Shown here one piece after another: positions 21,676-33,034 of a DNA stretch of 64,000 bases. The stretch comes from Pseudoneurospora amorphoporcata (lineage: Eukaryota > Ascomycota > Sordariomycetes > Sordariales > Sordariaceae): positions 62,001 to 126,000 of the forward strand of contig MU859061.1 of assembly GCA_033297205.1 (NCBI GenBank), in the 5' to 3' direction. Numbering within the stretch: position 1 is the stretch's first letter; every line of letters begins with the position of its first letter. A model generated the notes under the pieces. The model made no database searches, was not told the origin of the DNA, and worked only from the letters and a program-made list of their open reading frames with translations. The translations under genes were made by a program, and so were the position numbers.

Positions 21676-23776
21676 TTACCGCATGCCGGGACCACCGCTC
21701 ATGCCCTGGAGCTTGCTGGCAAGCTCGGGGTAGTTCTCCTGGACCTGGATCTGTGTCCTCGTGGCCTCGGCGTAGGAAAGGGCGTTGACAAGTTCGCCTT
21801 CGGTACGGGCGAGCTCGGCAGCGCGCTCAAAGAACTTGAGGGCCTCGACGACCTTGCCCTGCTGGAGGAGGAGCTGGGCCATGGTGGCGACGGCAATATC
21901 GCACTCCGGGTCAACTGGAAGCATTTGTTAGCAAGCAAGATACCAAGGCCTGGTTCAAGGATGGGGCTGTCTTACTGATGAGGGCCTTCTCGCAGAGCTG
22001 CTCAGCTTCGGCGTAATCCTGCTTCCACTGGAAGAGGGCAAGAGCCTTGTTGATGAGGGGAAGAACGTTCATGCACATGGGCTTGGTCTCCTTCTCGAGG
22101 GCAATGGCGGTATCGAACTTCTCAATGGCCTCCTGGAACTTGTTCTGGTCGAGAAGAAGCTCGCCATAGTAGTTGTAGACATCGGGAGTCTGGTCGAAGT
22201 TCTTCATGCAGCGGCGGAAGGTGGCCATGGAAGAAGCGATGGAGCCCATCTTGTACTGGGTAACACCAAGCTGGATGTGAGAGAAGATGAAGTCGGAGTC
22301 GAGATCAATGGACTTTTGGTAATCCTTAGCCGCCTCGGCAAACTCCCCCTTAATAAAGTGGAGCTGGGCGCGGTGGTAGTAGATATCAGGGTCCTCGGCG
22401 TTCTGCTCAATGGCCTTGTTGAAGTCCTCCTCGGCCTTGTCGGGGTGGCCTGCATACGGGTTAGCACAGATTCAGCCAATGATTCATAGAGACAGACTTA
22501 CCGAGCTCGAGGTTCATGCTAGCACGCTTGATGTAGCTCTGGGTCATTGCAGGGTCGATCTCGATGGACTTGCTGAGATCGGCGAGAGCCTCCTCGTGCT
22601 TGCCCATGAGGCAGTGGAAGGTACCACGGAGGTTGTAGGCGAGAGCCTCGTGAGCGCCGAGCTCACCGAGGTCGAGGGCCTTCTTGAAGGCAGCGGAGGC
22701 CTCCTCGTAACCAGTACCAGTCTTGCTCTCCAGGTGTTTCAAGCCGAGCTGCATCTGGCCAAGACCGGTCTCCTCGGAGAGCTCAACGGAGTCCTCGAGA
22801 CCCTCGGGGCGGGGCTTGGAGCGGAAGCTTTGGAGGTAGTTGCCGACGAAGGTAGAGCTGGGGAGCTTGGGGGGCTTGGTCTCAAGAATCTCCTTGGCCT
22901 TGTTCTCGGCAAACTTCTTGAGGAGGCGCTCGACGGCCTGGGCGCTCTGCTCGTTGCGGAAGCCGTCGATGATGCAGCTGGCGGTGAAATCGAGGAGAGC
23001 GTCGCTGTAGCGGCTAAGCTGGTCGTAGGCATTGGCACGGCGGTTCAGAGCCTTGACGTAGTGGGGGTCGAGCTTGAGGGCGGCGGTGGTATCGGCGACA
23101 ACCTGCTCCCACTCGGCGAGGGCATTGTGGCAAGCGGCGCGGTTGGAGAAGTAGACGGGGTCGGGCTTGCAGATGATGGCCTTGGAGTAGAGTTGGATGG
23201 CCTTGTTGAAGTCTTTGGAACCGTAGGCCTTGTTTCCGAGCTCCTTCAGCTTGGCAGCGTACGCCTTGCGCTCCTCCTCGGATAGCCTGACGACGGACTC
23301 CTCATCGATCTCGGGGAGCTCGTCGGCGCTCTCGACGACGGCGGCCTTGGGTTGTGTAGGAGCGGCCTCTTCTGTGGGGGAAGCAGCAGCCTTCTCGGCC
23401 TCCTCCTTCTCGGCCTGCTTCCGTTTCCTCCTTTCCTTCTTGCTGAGCTTGGGGCCGGACTCCTTCTGCTCCTGTGAAAGTGGGCGCAAACGTTAGTACG
23501 AACGACGACGAGGCCTGGTGCAGCCGGGCAGGGCGCAGGGCAGCAGCGGGAGGCGAGACGCGGAGAAGATGCGCGGCAACGTACTGATCCCTTGCGGAGG
23601 TAGTAGACAACACCGGCGGTGGTGATGACGACGGAAACACCAGCAATGGTGTAGACAACAGCCTTGTTCTCGGATACCCAGTTGGAGACGCGGTCCCAGA
23701 TGGAGGAGTCGGCCGGGACAGTGACGGGCGTGGCCGCCGGGATGGGGACGGAGGGCGGCGGGATGGTGGGAGCCAT
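21676..23776 (-). CDS. tom70: Tom70, mitochondrial import receptor
   Basis: Tom70 is the outer-membrane receptor that takes Hsp70/Hsp90-bound carrier precursors and passes them to the TOM pore. Exons are 23585-23776, 22502-23471, 21976-22449 and 21676-21914, giving 624 residues, the size I recall for Neurospora Tom70. The N-terminus is Pro-rich. A transmembrane anchor at about 39-60 ([22 protein letters not shown]) ends in RKGS, so the bulk faces the cytosol. A charged linker ([17 protein letters not shown]) follows, then the TPR array. The first TPRs (about 120-230) form the chaperone clamp, including [22 protein letters not shown]. Later TPRs bind precursor, for example [21 protein letters not shown] and [13 protein letters not shown]. 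The gene is head to head with the abz2-like gene. Confidence 0.97.
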
Positions 23777-25178
23777 GGTTATATATGTGGTGATGCGTAG
23801 GAAAACCTCTAGTAGATAAGGTTAAACAAGGTATACTAGATCGGAGTCGGTAGAGAGACGACCGAATGGCAAGGCTGAAGGTGGGAAATCAATCGAGGAG
23901 ACGAAGGGACGGCGGCGGCAAGTTCAGAGACAGATTCCGGCAACTGCTGCAGTGACAAGTGAAGTCCCTCTACCTTAATTTTTTGAGTGGATGATGCGGG
24001 TTCCGAGCATGGGTTGGACTTTTGGATAGCGCGGCTGGCGGCCACAGCCCACGGCAACTTTGAAAGATTGGGCCCCAGGGTGCTCCTTCACGTTCTTCTA
24101 CACACAGGCTCTATGGACCTCTTGGCACGCGGCAGTCCACAACCAACCCAAGTCCACAGGCAACGCGCACAGTCACTGGAGAAGGAGCAAATGACAAGCT
24201 GGGTAGGTAATAATGCTCGATGGCATGGACGGGTATGGATTAAGTTGTCTGCTGGGGCTCCCGCTCGAGCTCCGAGATCGTCGTCGTGCGAGAAAAAGTT
24301 GTTTTTTTCTTGTCACGGGCGGCAGTGCGGCTGGCGGCTGGGCAACCGGCAGCAAACAATCGAGGCCAGACACCCGAGTAAGCAGACAGTGTTAGGCAGT
24401 CGGAAGCTGAGGTGGTCTAAGCTCCTTCAAGCTGCCATCACTACCTCGAATGGTACCCGAGTCAACTCGGTTTACAGGTGAGCACTGTTAGTTTACACCA
24501 AGATAACCGGGAACTGAACTTCCCCTTTTCCCTTCAACTTTCTTTAACCCTATGAGTTCGACATCCATATTAAGTCATAGAGCTTTTAACAAAGTCCATT
24601 GTTGGAGGTTATAAGCTTCGAGCTATGCTGCTTTACCATTAACCTCCCTCACCCCCCCATAGCTGAGAGCTGAGATATATCTCATAGACCCGAGGGGGAA
24701 TGTGACAAACGCCAAGAATGACCGCACACGGTGGGGTAGACTTCGCCTACGTCAAGTAAAAGTGGAGATCAGGGCAGCTCGGTGTTCCACTTTAAAGTTG
24801 GATGGACGCCCCGCCATCGGCCATCAGTGTCATCCCGTTGAATGCCGTCTTGAATGCAACTGTGATTGATTCCTGCAATTTCTTCATCCTGTCATCAACG
24901 GCGGCTTCTTGAACCAGACCTCAGTCGTCCTGATACTTTTGATCTTATACCTCCAGGCGACGACAACGTAGACGATTCACTCCAACGGGTCGACTACAGA
25001 CAAGAGTAACGGCCATCAAGGTGGATCATGTCGGGTGTCATATAATCCCGATAGTACATCTTTACAAATATCGCATCTTTCCCCATTTACATAGCTTGAT
25101 TTTCTGAAATCTTTCATTCCCGTGCCTGTCATTTCTATACCTACCTAACTTTGGAATACAGGCAAACGATCACTCACC
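23777..25178. promoter_or_regulatory. divergent promoter region of tom70 and abz2-like gene
   Basis: A 1.4-kb gap between start codons. An open frame of about 165 codons at 23987-24481 lacks any domain. No RNA gene was recognised. Confidence 0.5.
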
Positions 25179-26058
25179 ATGGCGACCAACACAGACGCTC
25201 CCCTCCTCCTCTTCACCACTCTCCGCTACGACCCTCACCTCCTCTTGGTGTCTTCCCATAACACCCCGTCCTCCGCATTGTATATGCTCCCCTACCACCG
25301 CGACCGCATCCTCCGCGCCGCCACCCACTTCAAGTGGCCTGCCGTCGTCTCTCTCCTCTCGGGCGATAGCGGTCTCGAAACCCTCTCCTCATTCATCTTC
25401 TCCTCCCTTTCCGACGAGCAACTATCTCGCCCAAACCGTATCCGCGTGACCGTCTCTGAGAAGGGGAAGCTCGGCATAACCATCTCCCCCGTGCCGGAAG
25501 TCCCTTCAACGTACAACCTCTTTCCGTTTTCCCTTCCCGTGCCGGGTACCGATGTCCCTGTTATATCCCTGGTCGGAACAGCAACGCCGTTTGAGGTCGT
25601 GGTGGACAACCAAGAGTCCAAGAAGTCGGCTTATACGCACTTCAAAACTACCAAGCGCCAGGTGTACGACGAAGCAAGGAAGAGGCACGGGATTGCGTTG
25701 ACGGATCGGAAGGAGGTGTTGCTTGTCAGTGAGGAAGGGGAGGTGATGGAGGGCAGCATCGCCACGCCGTACTTTTGGAGAGACGGGAGGTGGGTTACGC
25801 CGCCGGTTAGGGACGAAGAGGGTGGTTGGGGGAGTGGTGGCAATGAAGGGACCACGAGGAGGTGGGCTTTGGAGAGGTGAGTCTTCCCCTGCTGTGAGAC
25901 GACGGTATCCCTGGGCGGTTCTGCTAACGGTGCCCTTGAGTAGGGGAATCGCGGTTGAGGAGGTTGTACTGGCAGACTCGCTGGTCGATGGTGAAGAGTG
26001 CTGGTTGAGTAATGGTGGCAGAGGGTTCTACTTTGGAAAGGTCAAGTTGAGCTCTTGA
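25179..26058 (+). CDS. abz2: Abz2-like aminodeoxychorismate lyase (class IV PLP enzyme)
   Basis: The family converts 4-amino-4-deoxychorismate to p-aminobenzoate and pyruvate, a step in folate synthesis. There are two exons, 25179-25876 and 25944-26058, giving 270 residues. Features of fold-type IV PLP enzymes are visible. LPYHRDRILRAATHF lies near the N-terminus. TTKRQVYDEARKRHG is where the lysine that holds PLP is expected. Then come VSEEGEVMEGSI and, after the intron, GIAVEEVVLADSLVDGEECWLSNGGRGF. The junction restores AGG in phase. It is somewhat shorter than the yeast enzyme. The alternative is a related class IV aminotransferase of unknown substrate; the fungal pattern favours Abz2. 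Confidence 0.82.
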
Positions 26059-27340
26059 AAATTGGAACAGAATGAACCGGGTCAAGGGCCATTATGATGC
26101 TCTGAATCTCGGTGTTCTTATCCTTCTGCCACCAGACTTGGCTTGTAAGTGTCCGTTGGTGCTACCAGGACAGAAAAGCGGGCAATGTTTGTTTGTTTCC
26201 GTCTCTCTGGCATCACTAGGGCAACCCAGCAGGCTGGGCTGTTTCCCATGGTGAGACTTTCAAAGGGACCTTCAAGAGCAAGACATCGTGGTGCGTAAGT
26301 CGAACTAACTGGAAGCTCCTTAACCAAAACCTCTAACACACACGCCTAACGATCACAAAACTCTGTTATTGTTGATTCGTCTACTGAGGATGTTGTGCTG
26401 AAGACCTCGGAGAGAAGTACCTAACCGAGCCATTGTCTAAATGCAAAGGTTACCAGACTCAAATATGGGATATATCCCGTCCCGGCTGACTGCCAAATAC
26501 ACGATGGTAACTATACAATCTTGATAAACTCGAAGTGATCATCCTCAGTCAAGTCGAAAACTATGGATCTTCTGCATGTGTGAACGTCGATGTTGTGAAG
26601 AGAACCTGCCCCGCGATATCGCTGAAGTGATCTGCAAGTTGGGGGAGCTTCAGATCCACTGTTGGTAATGGCCCGTGCGCTCACATCTTCATCGGCGCTG
26701 ATTGGCTGGATGCATTCAAGCTCTCTGACCGACAGCCCAATTCGAACCAGCACGTCCCTGCAGCAGAGACGCCCTTTTCGAACGAATCGAGGCCGGTCCG
26801 TCTGAATGTCGCGTCGTGTGTTACCAGAAAACATCCATCTCTGCGACCGGACGACTGAACCGACTTCTGCGGCTATCCGATCTTGAAGACATTCCTCCCA
26901 GAGACCCCAACTGTCAACCAGACCCTGGACCCTTCCCACGTCCCCACCAAACAACACAGCTGCTGGCAGACAACCTCAACGCCCACTCGACTTCCCGGCT
27001 GGCAATGCCTTTATAACATTCTGATTGTTAACGATATACGATTGCAAACGACCGATACATTCAACCTCCTCTGTTTACTCTAGGTCTTTTGACCGACGAC
27101 AGGCGACGTTCGACTACTTACGCCCTACCCACCGGGCCCCAACACCCTTGTCGAAGCCTGGTCTGGTCTTCACCCCGCCTCCGCGATTCCATTCTACGAT
27201 AGCATCATCACCACCGCTGGGACGGTTAGGTGGCAGCGGCGGATAGCGGGCAGCTAGAGAAACCTCGTCCCTTCATCAACCACCGACCTTACATGTCCAC
27301 GATACGATAACCTACCCTTCACATACAACAAAAACCAACA
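26059..27340. other. intergenic; ro-4 promoter and leader at right
   Basis: The region should contain the 3' UTR of the abz2-like gene and the 5' leader of ro-4 (C/A-rich from about 27060). No further gene is supported. Confidence 0.55.
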
Positions 27341-28766
27341 ATGACAGACTCGTTGCACAACGCGCCCATTGTGCTCGACAATGGCTCGGGCACCATTCGC
27401 GCCGGCTTCGCGGGAGACGACGTACCAAAATGCCACTTCCCTTCCTTCGTAGGGAGGCCAAAGCACCTCCGAGTGCTGGCCGGCGCATTAGAGGGCGAGG
27501 TGTTTATCGGCCAAAAGGCGGCCACAGAGTTGCGCGGCTTGCTCAAGATCCGATATCCGCTCGAGCACGGCATCGTGACGGATTGGGACGATATGGAGAA
27601 GATTTGGGCGTATGTGTATGATGAGGGGTTGAAGACGCTTAGTGAAGAGGTTCGTCTTGTCCAACCTTTCTCGACATCAGTTTAAGATGGTAGCTAACAA
27701 CTTGTCCAACACTGCTAGCATCCAGTCCTCCTAACCGAACCACCCCTCAACCCGCGCGCAAACCGCGACACAGCCGCTCAGATCCTTTTCGAGACCTTCA
27801 ACGTGCCGGCGCTCTACACCTCCATCCAAGCCGTCCTGTCTTTGTACGCCTCCGGGCGAACGACAGGCGTGGTCCTCGACTCCGGCGACGGCGTGTCGCA
27901 TGCCGTGCCCGTCTACCAGGGTTTCACTGTGCCCAACAGTATCCGGCGCATCGACGTCGCAGGGCGAGACGTGACCGAGTACCTGCAGACGCTGCTGCGC
28001 AAGAGCGGCTACGTGTTCCACACGAGCGCCGAGAAGGAGGTGGTCAGGCTGATCAAGGAGAGCGTCACGTACGTGGCGCATGATCCGCGCAAGGAGGAGA
28101 AGGAGTGGGCGGCGGCGAAGATGGATCCGGCCAAGATTGCTGAATATGTCTTGCCGGATGGGAATAAGTTGAAGGTAACGTTATACCTTTTACTCCTTCC
28201 CCTATCTCTTGCCAACTGGGCGTGGTTGGGGCAAAGGAAAGGAAACAAAAGGAAGGCAGAACGGAACTGACACCCACCAAAGATAGGAGCAGAGCGCTTC
28301 CGCGCCCCGGAAATCCTCTTCGACCCCGAGATCATCGGCCTCGAGTACCCCGGCGTGCACCAGATAGTGGTCGACTCGATCAACCGGACGGACCTGGACC
28401 TGCGCAGGGACCTGTACTCCAACATTGTGCTATCCGGCGGCAGCACGCTCACCAAGGGCTTCGGCGACCGCTTGCTCACGGAAGTGCAGAAGCTTGCGGT
28501 GAAGGACATGCGGATAAAGATCTTTGCGCCGCCGGAGAGGAAGTACTCAACCTGGATCGGTGGCAGTATTTTGGCGGGTTTGAGCACGTTTAGAAAGGTA
28601 TGTTTTTGTGCATGTGTCTGTCTGTATTTGTGGACATGGAACAAGAAGGGAACTGGGGAAGGGGTAATGAGATGTGTGCTAACCAATTTTCTTTGATCAA
28701 CAGATGTGGGTTAGCATTGACGACTGGCACGAGAATCCGGATATCATTCATACGAAGTTTACATGA
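27341..28766 (+). CDS. ro-4: Arp1/centractin, dynactin filament subunit (ro-4)
   Basis: Arp1 forms the short actin-like filament of dynactin, which links dynein to cargo. In Neurospora, loss of ro-4 gives the ropy phenotype with misplaced nuclei. Exons are 27341-27649, 27719-28174, 28283-28597 and 28704-28766, giving 380 residues, the expected size. Actin-fold motifs are clear: phosphate 1 [17 protein letters not shown], phosphate 2 [18 protein letters not shown], the adenosine loop [15 protein letters not shown], and [16 protein letters not shown]. The C-terminus ([13 protein letters not shown]) differs from the WI..EYDESGP...HRKCF type of conventional actin. This and the low actin-like identity in subdomain 2 support Arp1. 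Confidence 0.96.
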
Positions 28767-29361
28767 TGATAACGACGACGAGACGGGGGCGAGGAATTGA
28801 GGAAGCGAGCAAGCGAGCGAGCCGGAGAGCAAGGGCACTGGTTGTCTAATGAAACCAAATTTTACCGTACATCACCATCAGACCTACCTGCCAGCTACAA
28901 GCTTCTGCTGTGCTAACTCCTAACGGTATGGAGTCATATGTTGCGGCATTCGTCTCGATCAGTCCTCGGAGGACGAAGTATCATATTCCAGTTCAAGTTT
29001 TGAGGCTGAACAAATAGGGGCTCGTAAGGAGGCTGGAGAGCATGTAAATAAGGGGTAGGCAGGCAGAGCAGGGGTACGTTGTGAGCAGTGAGCACCTTGA
29101 CAGTCGGTCACCTTGGTAACCACAAAGGACTAGAAGAGTACAAAATATCATATCCACCAGCGAGCAGCTGCTAGGCAGCTGGTAGATAAAACAGTCAACG
29201 TCCTAAATACTTGCTCCGCGTATCCAGTGCGCTCCATTGTTCGTGGACACAGCTGTGGGGGCCAACCTCCTGGTCGATCATACGCCGTACTGACCGTGTG
29301 GTCGTCACAGTGCCGCCGTGTGAGCGTCAGAACATCCGTGATGGCAGAAGGAGATCCAAAC

Positions 29362-29378
29362 AAAAAAAAAAAAAAAAA
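29362..29378 (+). repeat. 17-nt poly(A) tract
   Basis: A pure A run on the plus strand, downstream of ro-4. Confidence 0.9.
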
Positions 29379-31413
29379 GTCGAAGCGAGCCAAGCGAAGC
29401 TGCCCCTGCGGGTGGAGGAGGCCCGTGTGCGATCGTTCGTTCAAGGCGATGGAGCGAGCAACACAAGCGGTGACGAGGGATTTGCAAGGGGCGCTGGTAG
29501 GCTGGGAAATGTTTGGCAGGGCATGGCAGGGCGTTGGATCAAAAGTGCCCAGCAGTTGCCCAGGTGGGTTGGGGAATGGAGACACGGGAGATCGGGAGGG
29601 AGTTCGATCATGGAATAAGTTGAGACTTTGGGAGAGGAAGTTCCATGGAAGGATGGGCGGTTAGGGTTCGGGTTGTATGTGGTGACAAGCGAAACTTAAT
29701 TCCCGGTCTTGGAAGTTAAAAGTTGAACTTGACTACCTAACGTGAGAAGTTGGTGAATGGTCTATAGATGAATCCTGGGTGAACATGGAATGGAAGCTGA
29801 TACACGAATTGCCAAAGGTATACATACGTACTTGTACCTGAAACCTCTTGGAAGTTCTAGCAAAGTATCTACACAGACAGCAGCATATCACGCCAATATC
29901 GCAAACACCATTCAGCACCATCTCCCTTCCCTTTCCGGATCTACAAGTAACATATGTAGAGGTAGAGTAGAGGCATCATCCAACCCGGACATGGCGCAAT
30001 ATATCCAACAGTTGGACTTGCCACTACTCATTATTGTGGTGTGCCCTTCGTAACCGATGGCGACAATTGCGACTTGCCATGACTGTCCAGACTGACCAGA
30101 CAGCCACTTTGTGAGACACGAGAAGCCTGAAGCTGGAGAGCAACATGGGAGTTTTGTGAGCTCAACCTGACCAGACCGGTTGGCTTGCCCGGATTCCGGT
30201 TTGTCGTCAGGGCGTTGCCCGGCAGAGGCAAGTTGCACAACAGCGAGGTCAAAGTGCCTCATTGTGGGATTGAATTCGTGAATCTCCTCGGAGAGGTTTG
30301 ACTTTGAAATGCCTTGTTTGGCTCCCCAACGGCGGCGAGATGTTGGGTTCTAGGTAGTTCTTTGCTTGTTCCTCTCCAGGTTCAAGCCAAGCTCCTTGTC
30401 GGTGCCGGGGACTCGGATGAGGCTCGCCAACCTGCTGGCGAACTAGGATCTGTTTCACGATCATAGCTCGTCGTAGCTCGTCACTATTCCCGACGGCCAG
30501 CAACACGTGGCCTGGTCGCTGGCTGGCAAGGGGCCTGGATTCTAGAAGCTTTTCAGACCTCAGAGTCCCCGTCAGGCTCTCACAAAGTCCGCTATTTTTT
30601 TTTTGGATTTTCCACACATCAGTCCACAAACCTAGAGTGAATGAAGGGTATATCTCCGGCGGTGAATATTCTCCTCGCTCGGTGCTCCAGTTGTGGGAGC
30701 TTTGTTGTTTAAGAAAACCCACCGTTTGGTTCAATAGTTTATGCTAGGCTGCTTGAATTCCAGCGCACTGGATAGATGTCGTGGTAGGGCTTCGAGACCT
30801 GACTTAGCTTCCACACATATTTTGTTGGGCTGAAGTTCACGATGTTCGTATTCCACTGTCTTGTCCGTATGTTTTTGAAATCCCGAAATCTGAAGTTTAC
30901 TTGCCGAACTGTCATCGCCGGAGGACCGGGGCCCGGGGGGCAAGGACTACGGAGGTTCCGCTCGGTCCGAACACTGACCTCCAGTTTGCGACGGGGCTTG
31001 AGCTTGGGTCTTGGTCGATGTCATCCTTGGACCTTGGATTTTGCGAATCGAGCACCGCCCCGGCAATTCGAAAGTGCCCTGTGTGCCATGGAAAGGGGAG
31101 CAAACGAGGGTTTCGGCGCCCTGGATGGAAGCTCCAGGTATTTTGTGAAAGGCCGCACCGGCCACCTCCCGGTTTTGGTTTTTGTTGGTCTTCCGCGCGC
31201 GCACATGAAACCCGGTTTTGAAACTCCCGCGCTCCCGTGAAGCTGTTTCGGCGGCTTGCCATGCGGCAATCTGGCGGATTTTGAAGTTCAGAAATGTTTC
31301 ACTTCGATTCATGCATTAAAATGTCACGTTTGCAAATTTAGGAAGCGGTAAAAAATAGATGGCAGTCAGAAAATGTTCGATTTTGAATTTGTTCGTCCAC
31401 CACATTTCCTGCC

Positions 31414-31459
31414 AAAAAAAAAAAAAAAAAAGAAAAGAAAAAAAAAAAAAAAAAAGGAA
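31414..31459 (+). repeat. A-rich tract, 46 nt
   Basis: A tract of A interrupted by two to three single G residues. Confidence 0.9.
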
Positions 31460-32180
31460 AAAGTGTTAGTAACTGAAAAACAAATCCATCCAGTACATGA
31501 TCGCTCTCTCTCTCACTCTCGCCATGGGGTATCTTGATATTCGCTTTTAAATCAGTCAAAAGCAGAACAATCGCATCGAAAAACTTGCTGTTTCATGCCA
31601 GCGAAAAAAACAAACGCCGATTTTGTGCCTTTCCCTTGTGTCATTGGGATCGATTTGTGAGGGGCTGAGGAGGCTCTTTGGGTTTTTGCGGGGAGCGTCA
31701 GCGCTGCAGAAAGAACCAAGAGATGAACCCCTAATTTTTCTTGGCAGCCACCAAAACAATCCGCAAGCCCAACCAATCAGAAACGAGTGAATTGGCCATG
31801 ATCCAACGACACGCCGTGGTTTTGTGTGTTGTGAAAGGAAAAACAACTCTCCAAAGAGAAGTTGTCGGTTTGTGAGATATCTCTCTTTCTCGCCGTTTGT
31901 TTTGCTGAGATCCCCCCATTACATGATTGCTGATAAAGAAAACTTTTTTGCTCAGTTCTTTTGTGAACTGTCGCGGCTAAAACTTTTGATCCCAAAATTC
32001 CCGATTCATCATAAGATTCCCTTCGTGGTTGAAAAATCCAATGGCCCGGATGTGACATACACAATCGCAGAAGCCGCCCGTAACGCCGTGCTAATGTTGT
32101 TGAAAAAAAATAAAACATTTGTAGAAAGAAAAAACGTCCATAGGTTGAATGATGGAGTAGTGTGTGTGCGTAGAAGTGAG

Positions 32181-32219
32181 AAAAAAAAAAAAAAAAAAAA
32201 AAGAAAAAGAAAAAAAAAA
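32181..32219 (+). repeat. A-rich tract, 39 nt
   Basis: A22 followed by short A runs separated by G. It is followed by a GGA-rich stretch. Confidence 0.9.
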
Positions 32220-32569
32220 GAGTATGAAGTAGGAGGAGGAGGATGAAGAGGGAGAGGAGCAAGGTTGTATCAGGATGATGGTACAAGGGATAGGTTGCGT
32301 CGAATGCTTGCCGCGGGTGTTGACAAGTACTTCGGTCGAAGAGCGGGTTCGGAGTGATATCTGCGAAGACCAGCACGCTGGGTTGCAGTTCGGTGGCTGT
32401 CCTTCTCATCGCTGGCATCATCATCCCTAACCCCATGATCCCCTTCGACTGCTTCTTCCTCCCTGCTGCTGCAGCATATGCTGGAGCCGCTGCTGCTCTC
32501 TCCATACTCTGCCAGTGACAAGCGCCACTCGTAAAGCGTCCTCCTGCTTCTTTTGACGGAACGGGCCTC

Positions 32570-33034
32570 CTAACCCTTGTGAGCAAGATTGCTCAACGTC
32601 CTCCAGAAGCCAGAGCGGTGGCTGTCGGTGGTGCTGATGGAGTCACGACGATTCCTGCTCCTCGAGCTGCCCTCAGAACGGATGCTGATCTTGTCGCTGA
32701 CGGTGCTGAAGATGTTGCCGGCACCGCCTCGCCCAACGTAGCCCATGGTGGCAGCCTTCTCGCGGACCTCGGCCCTCTGGTACTCCTCGTCGAAAGAAAG
32801 GATAGGGCGCTGGGTGTAGGTGTGGGCGTTGCCGGCGCCACCGCGGCCCGAGTAGAAACGGCCGGGAGCGCTGGTTTGTGCTGATGGCGTGACCTTGGTG
32901 GGAACGCCGGTCGAAGGAGTGGTCTTGGGAGCCTTGAAGAAATTACCGGCACCGCCACGGCCAGCCTTGGTGTAGGTATTTTGCACTACCGTGGGGTGGG
33001 GCTCGGTGATGGTGTATGATGGTGTCCTTTCCAT
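32570..33034 (-). CDS. Par32-like protein (DUF3602, three GRGGAGN repeats)
   Basis: A single-exon gene of 154 residues. Three identical GRGGAGN motifs lie at 25-31, 63-69 and 101-107, exactly 38 residues apart. Each is followed by an aromatic, His or Ile position (FF, AH, IF). The linkers are rich in Thr, Ser and Pro, and the C-terminus is Ser/Arg-rich (RSEGSSRSRNRRDSISTTDSHR). This pattern defines DUF3602. The yeast member Par32 is phosphorylated in TORC1-Npr1 nitrogen signalling and inhibits the ammonium transporters Mep1 and Mep3. The same role here is inference only. The protein is probably disordered and cytosolic, with no membrane segment or signal peptide. The many Ser/Arg sites suggest phosphoregulation. 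Confidence 0.88.
   Translation of the reverse strand: MERTPSYTITEPHPTVVQNTYTKAGRGGAGNFFKAPKTTPSTGVPTKVTPSAQTSAPGRFYSGRGGAGNAHTYTQRPILSFDEEYQRAEVREKAATMGYVGRGGAGNIFSTVSDKISIRSEGSSRSRNRRDSISTTDSHRSGFWRTLSNLAHKG

Larger units (their letters stand above)
28767..32569. other. 3.8-kb intergenic region with A-tracts
   Basis: No gene is supported. The region carries A-tracts at 29362-29378, 31414-31459 and 32181-32219. The GC-richer block at about 30880-31300 is open in several frames on both strands but shows no domain. The right end should hold the 3' UTR of the Par32-like gene. Confidence 0.55.

Noticed and set aside
22410..23285. 291-codon open frame antisense to tom70
   Set aside because: It is a Val/Leu/Gly-rich shadow of the TPR-coding strand with no recognisable family.
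31777..32586. 269-codon minus-strand frame through the A-tract beside the Par32-like gene
   Set aside because: It translates the homopolymer as polyPhe and has no conserved part.
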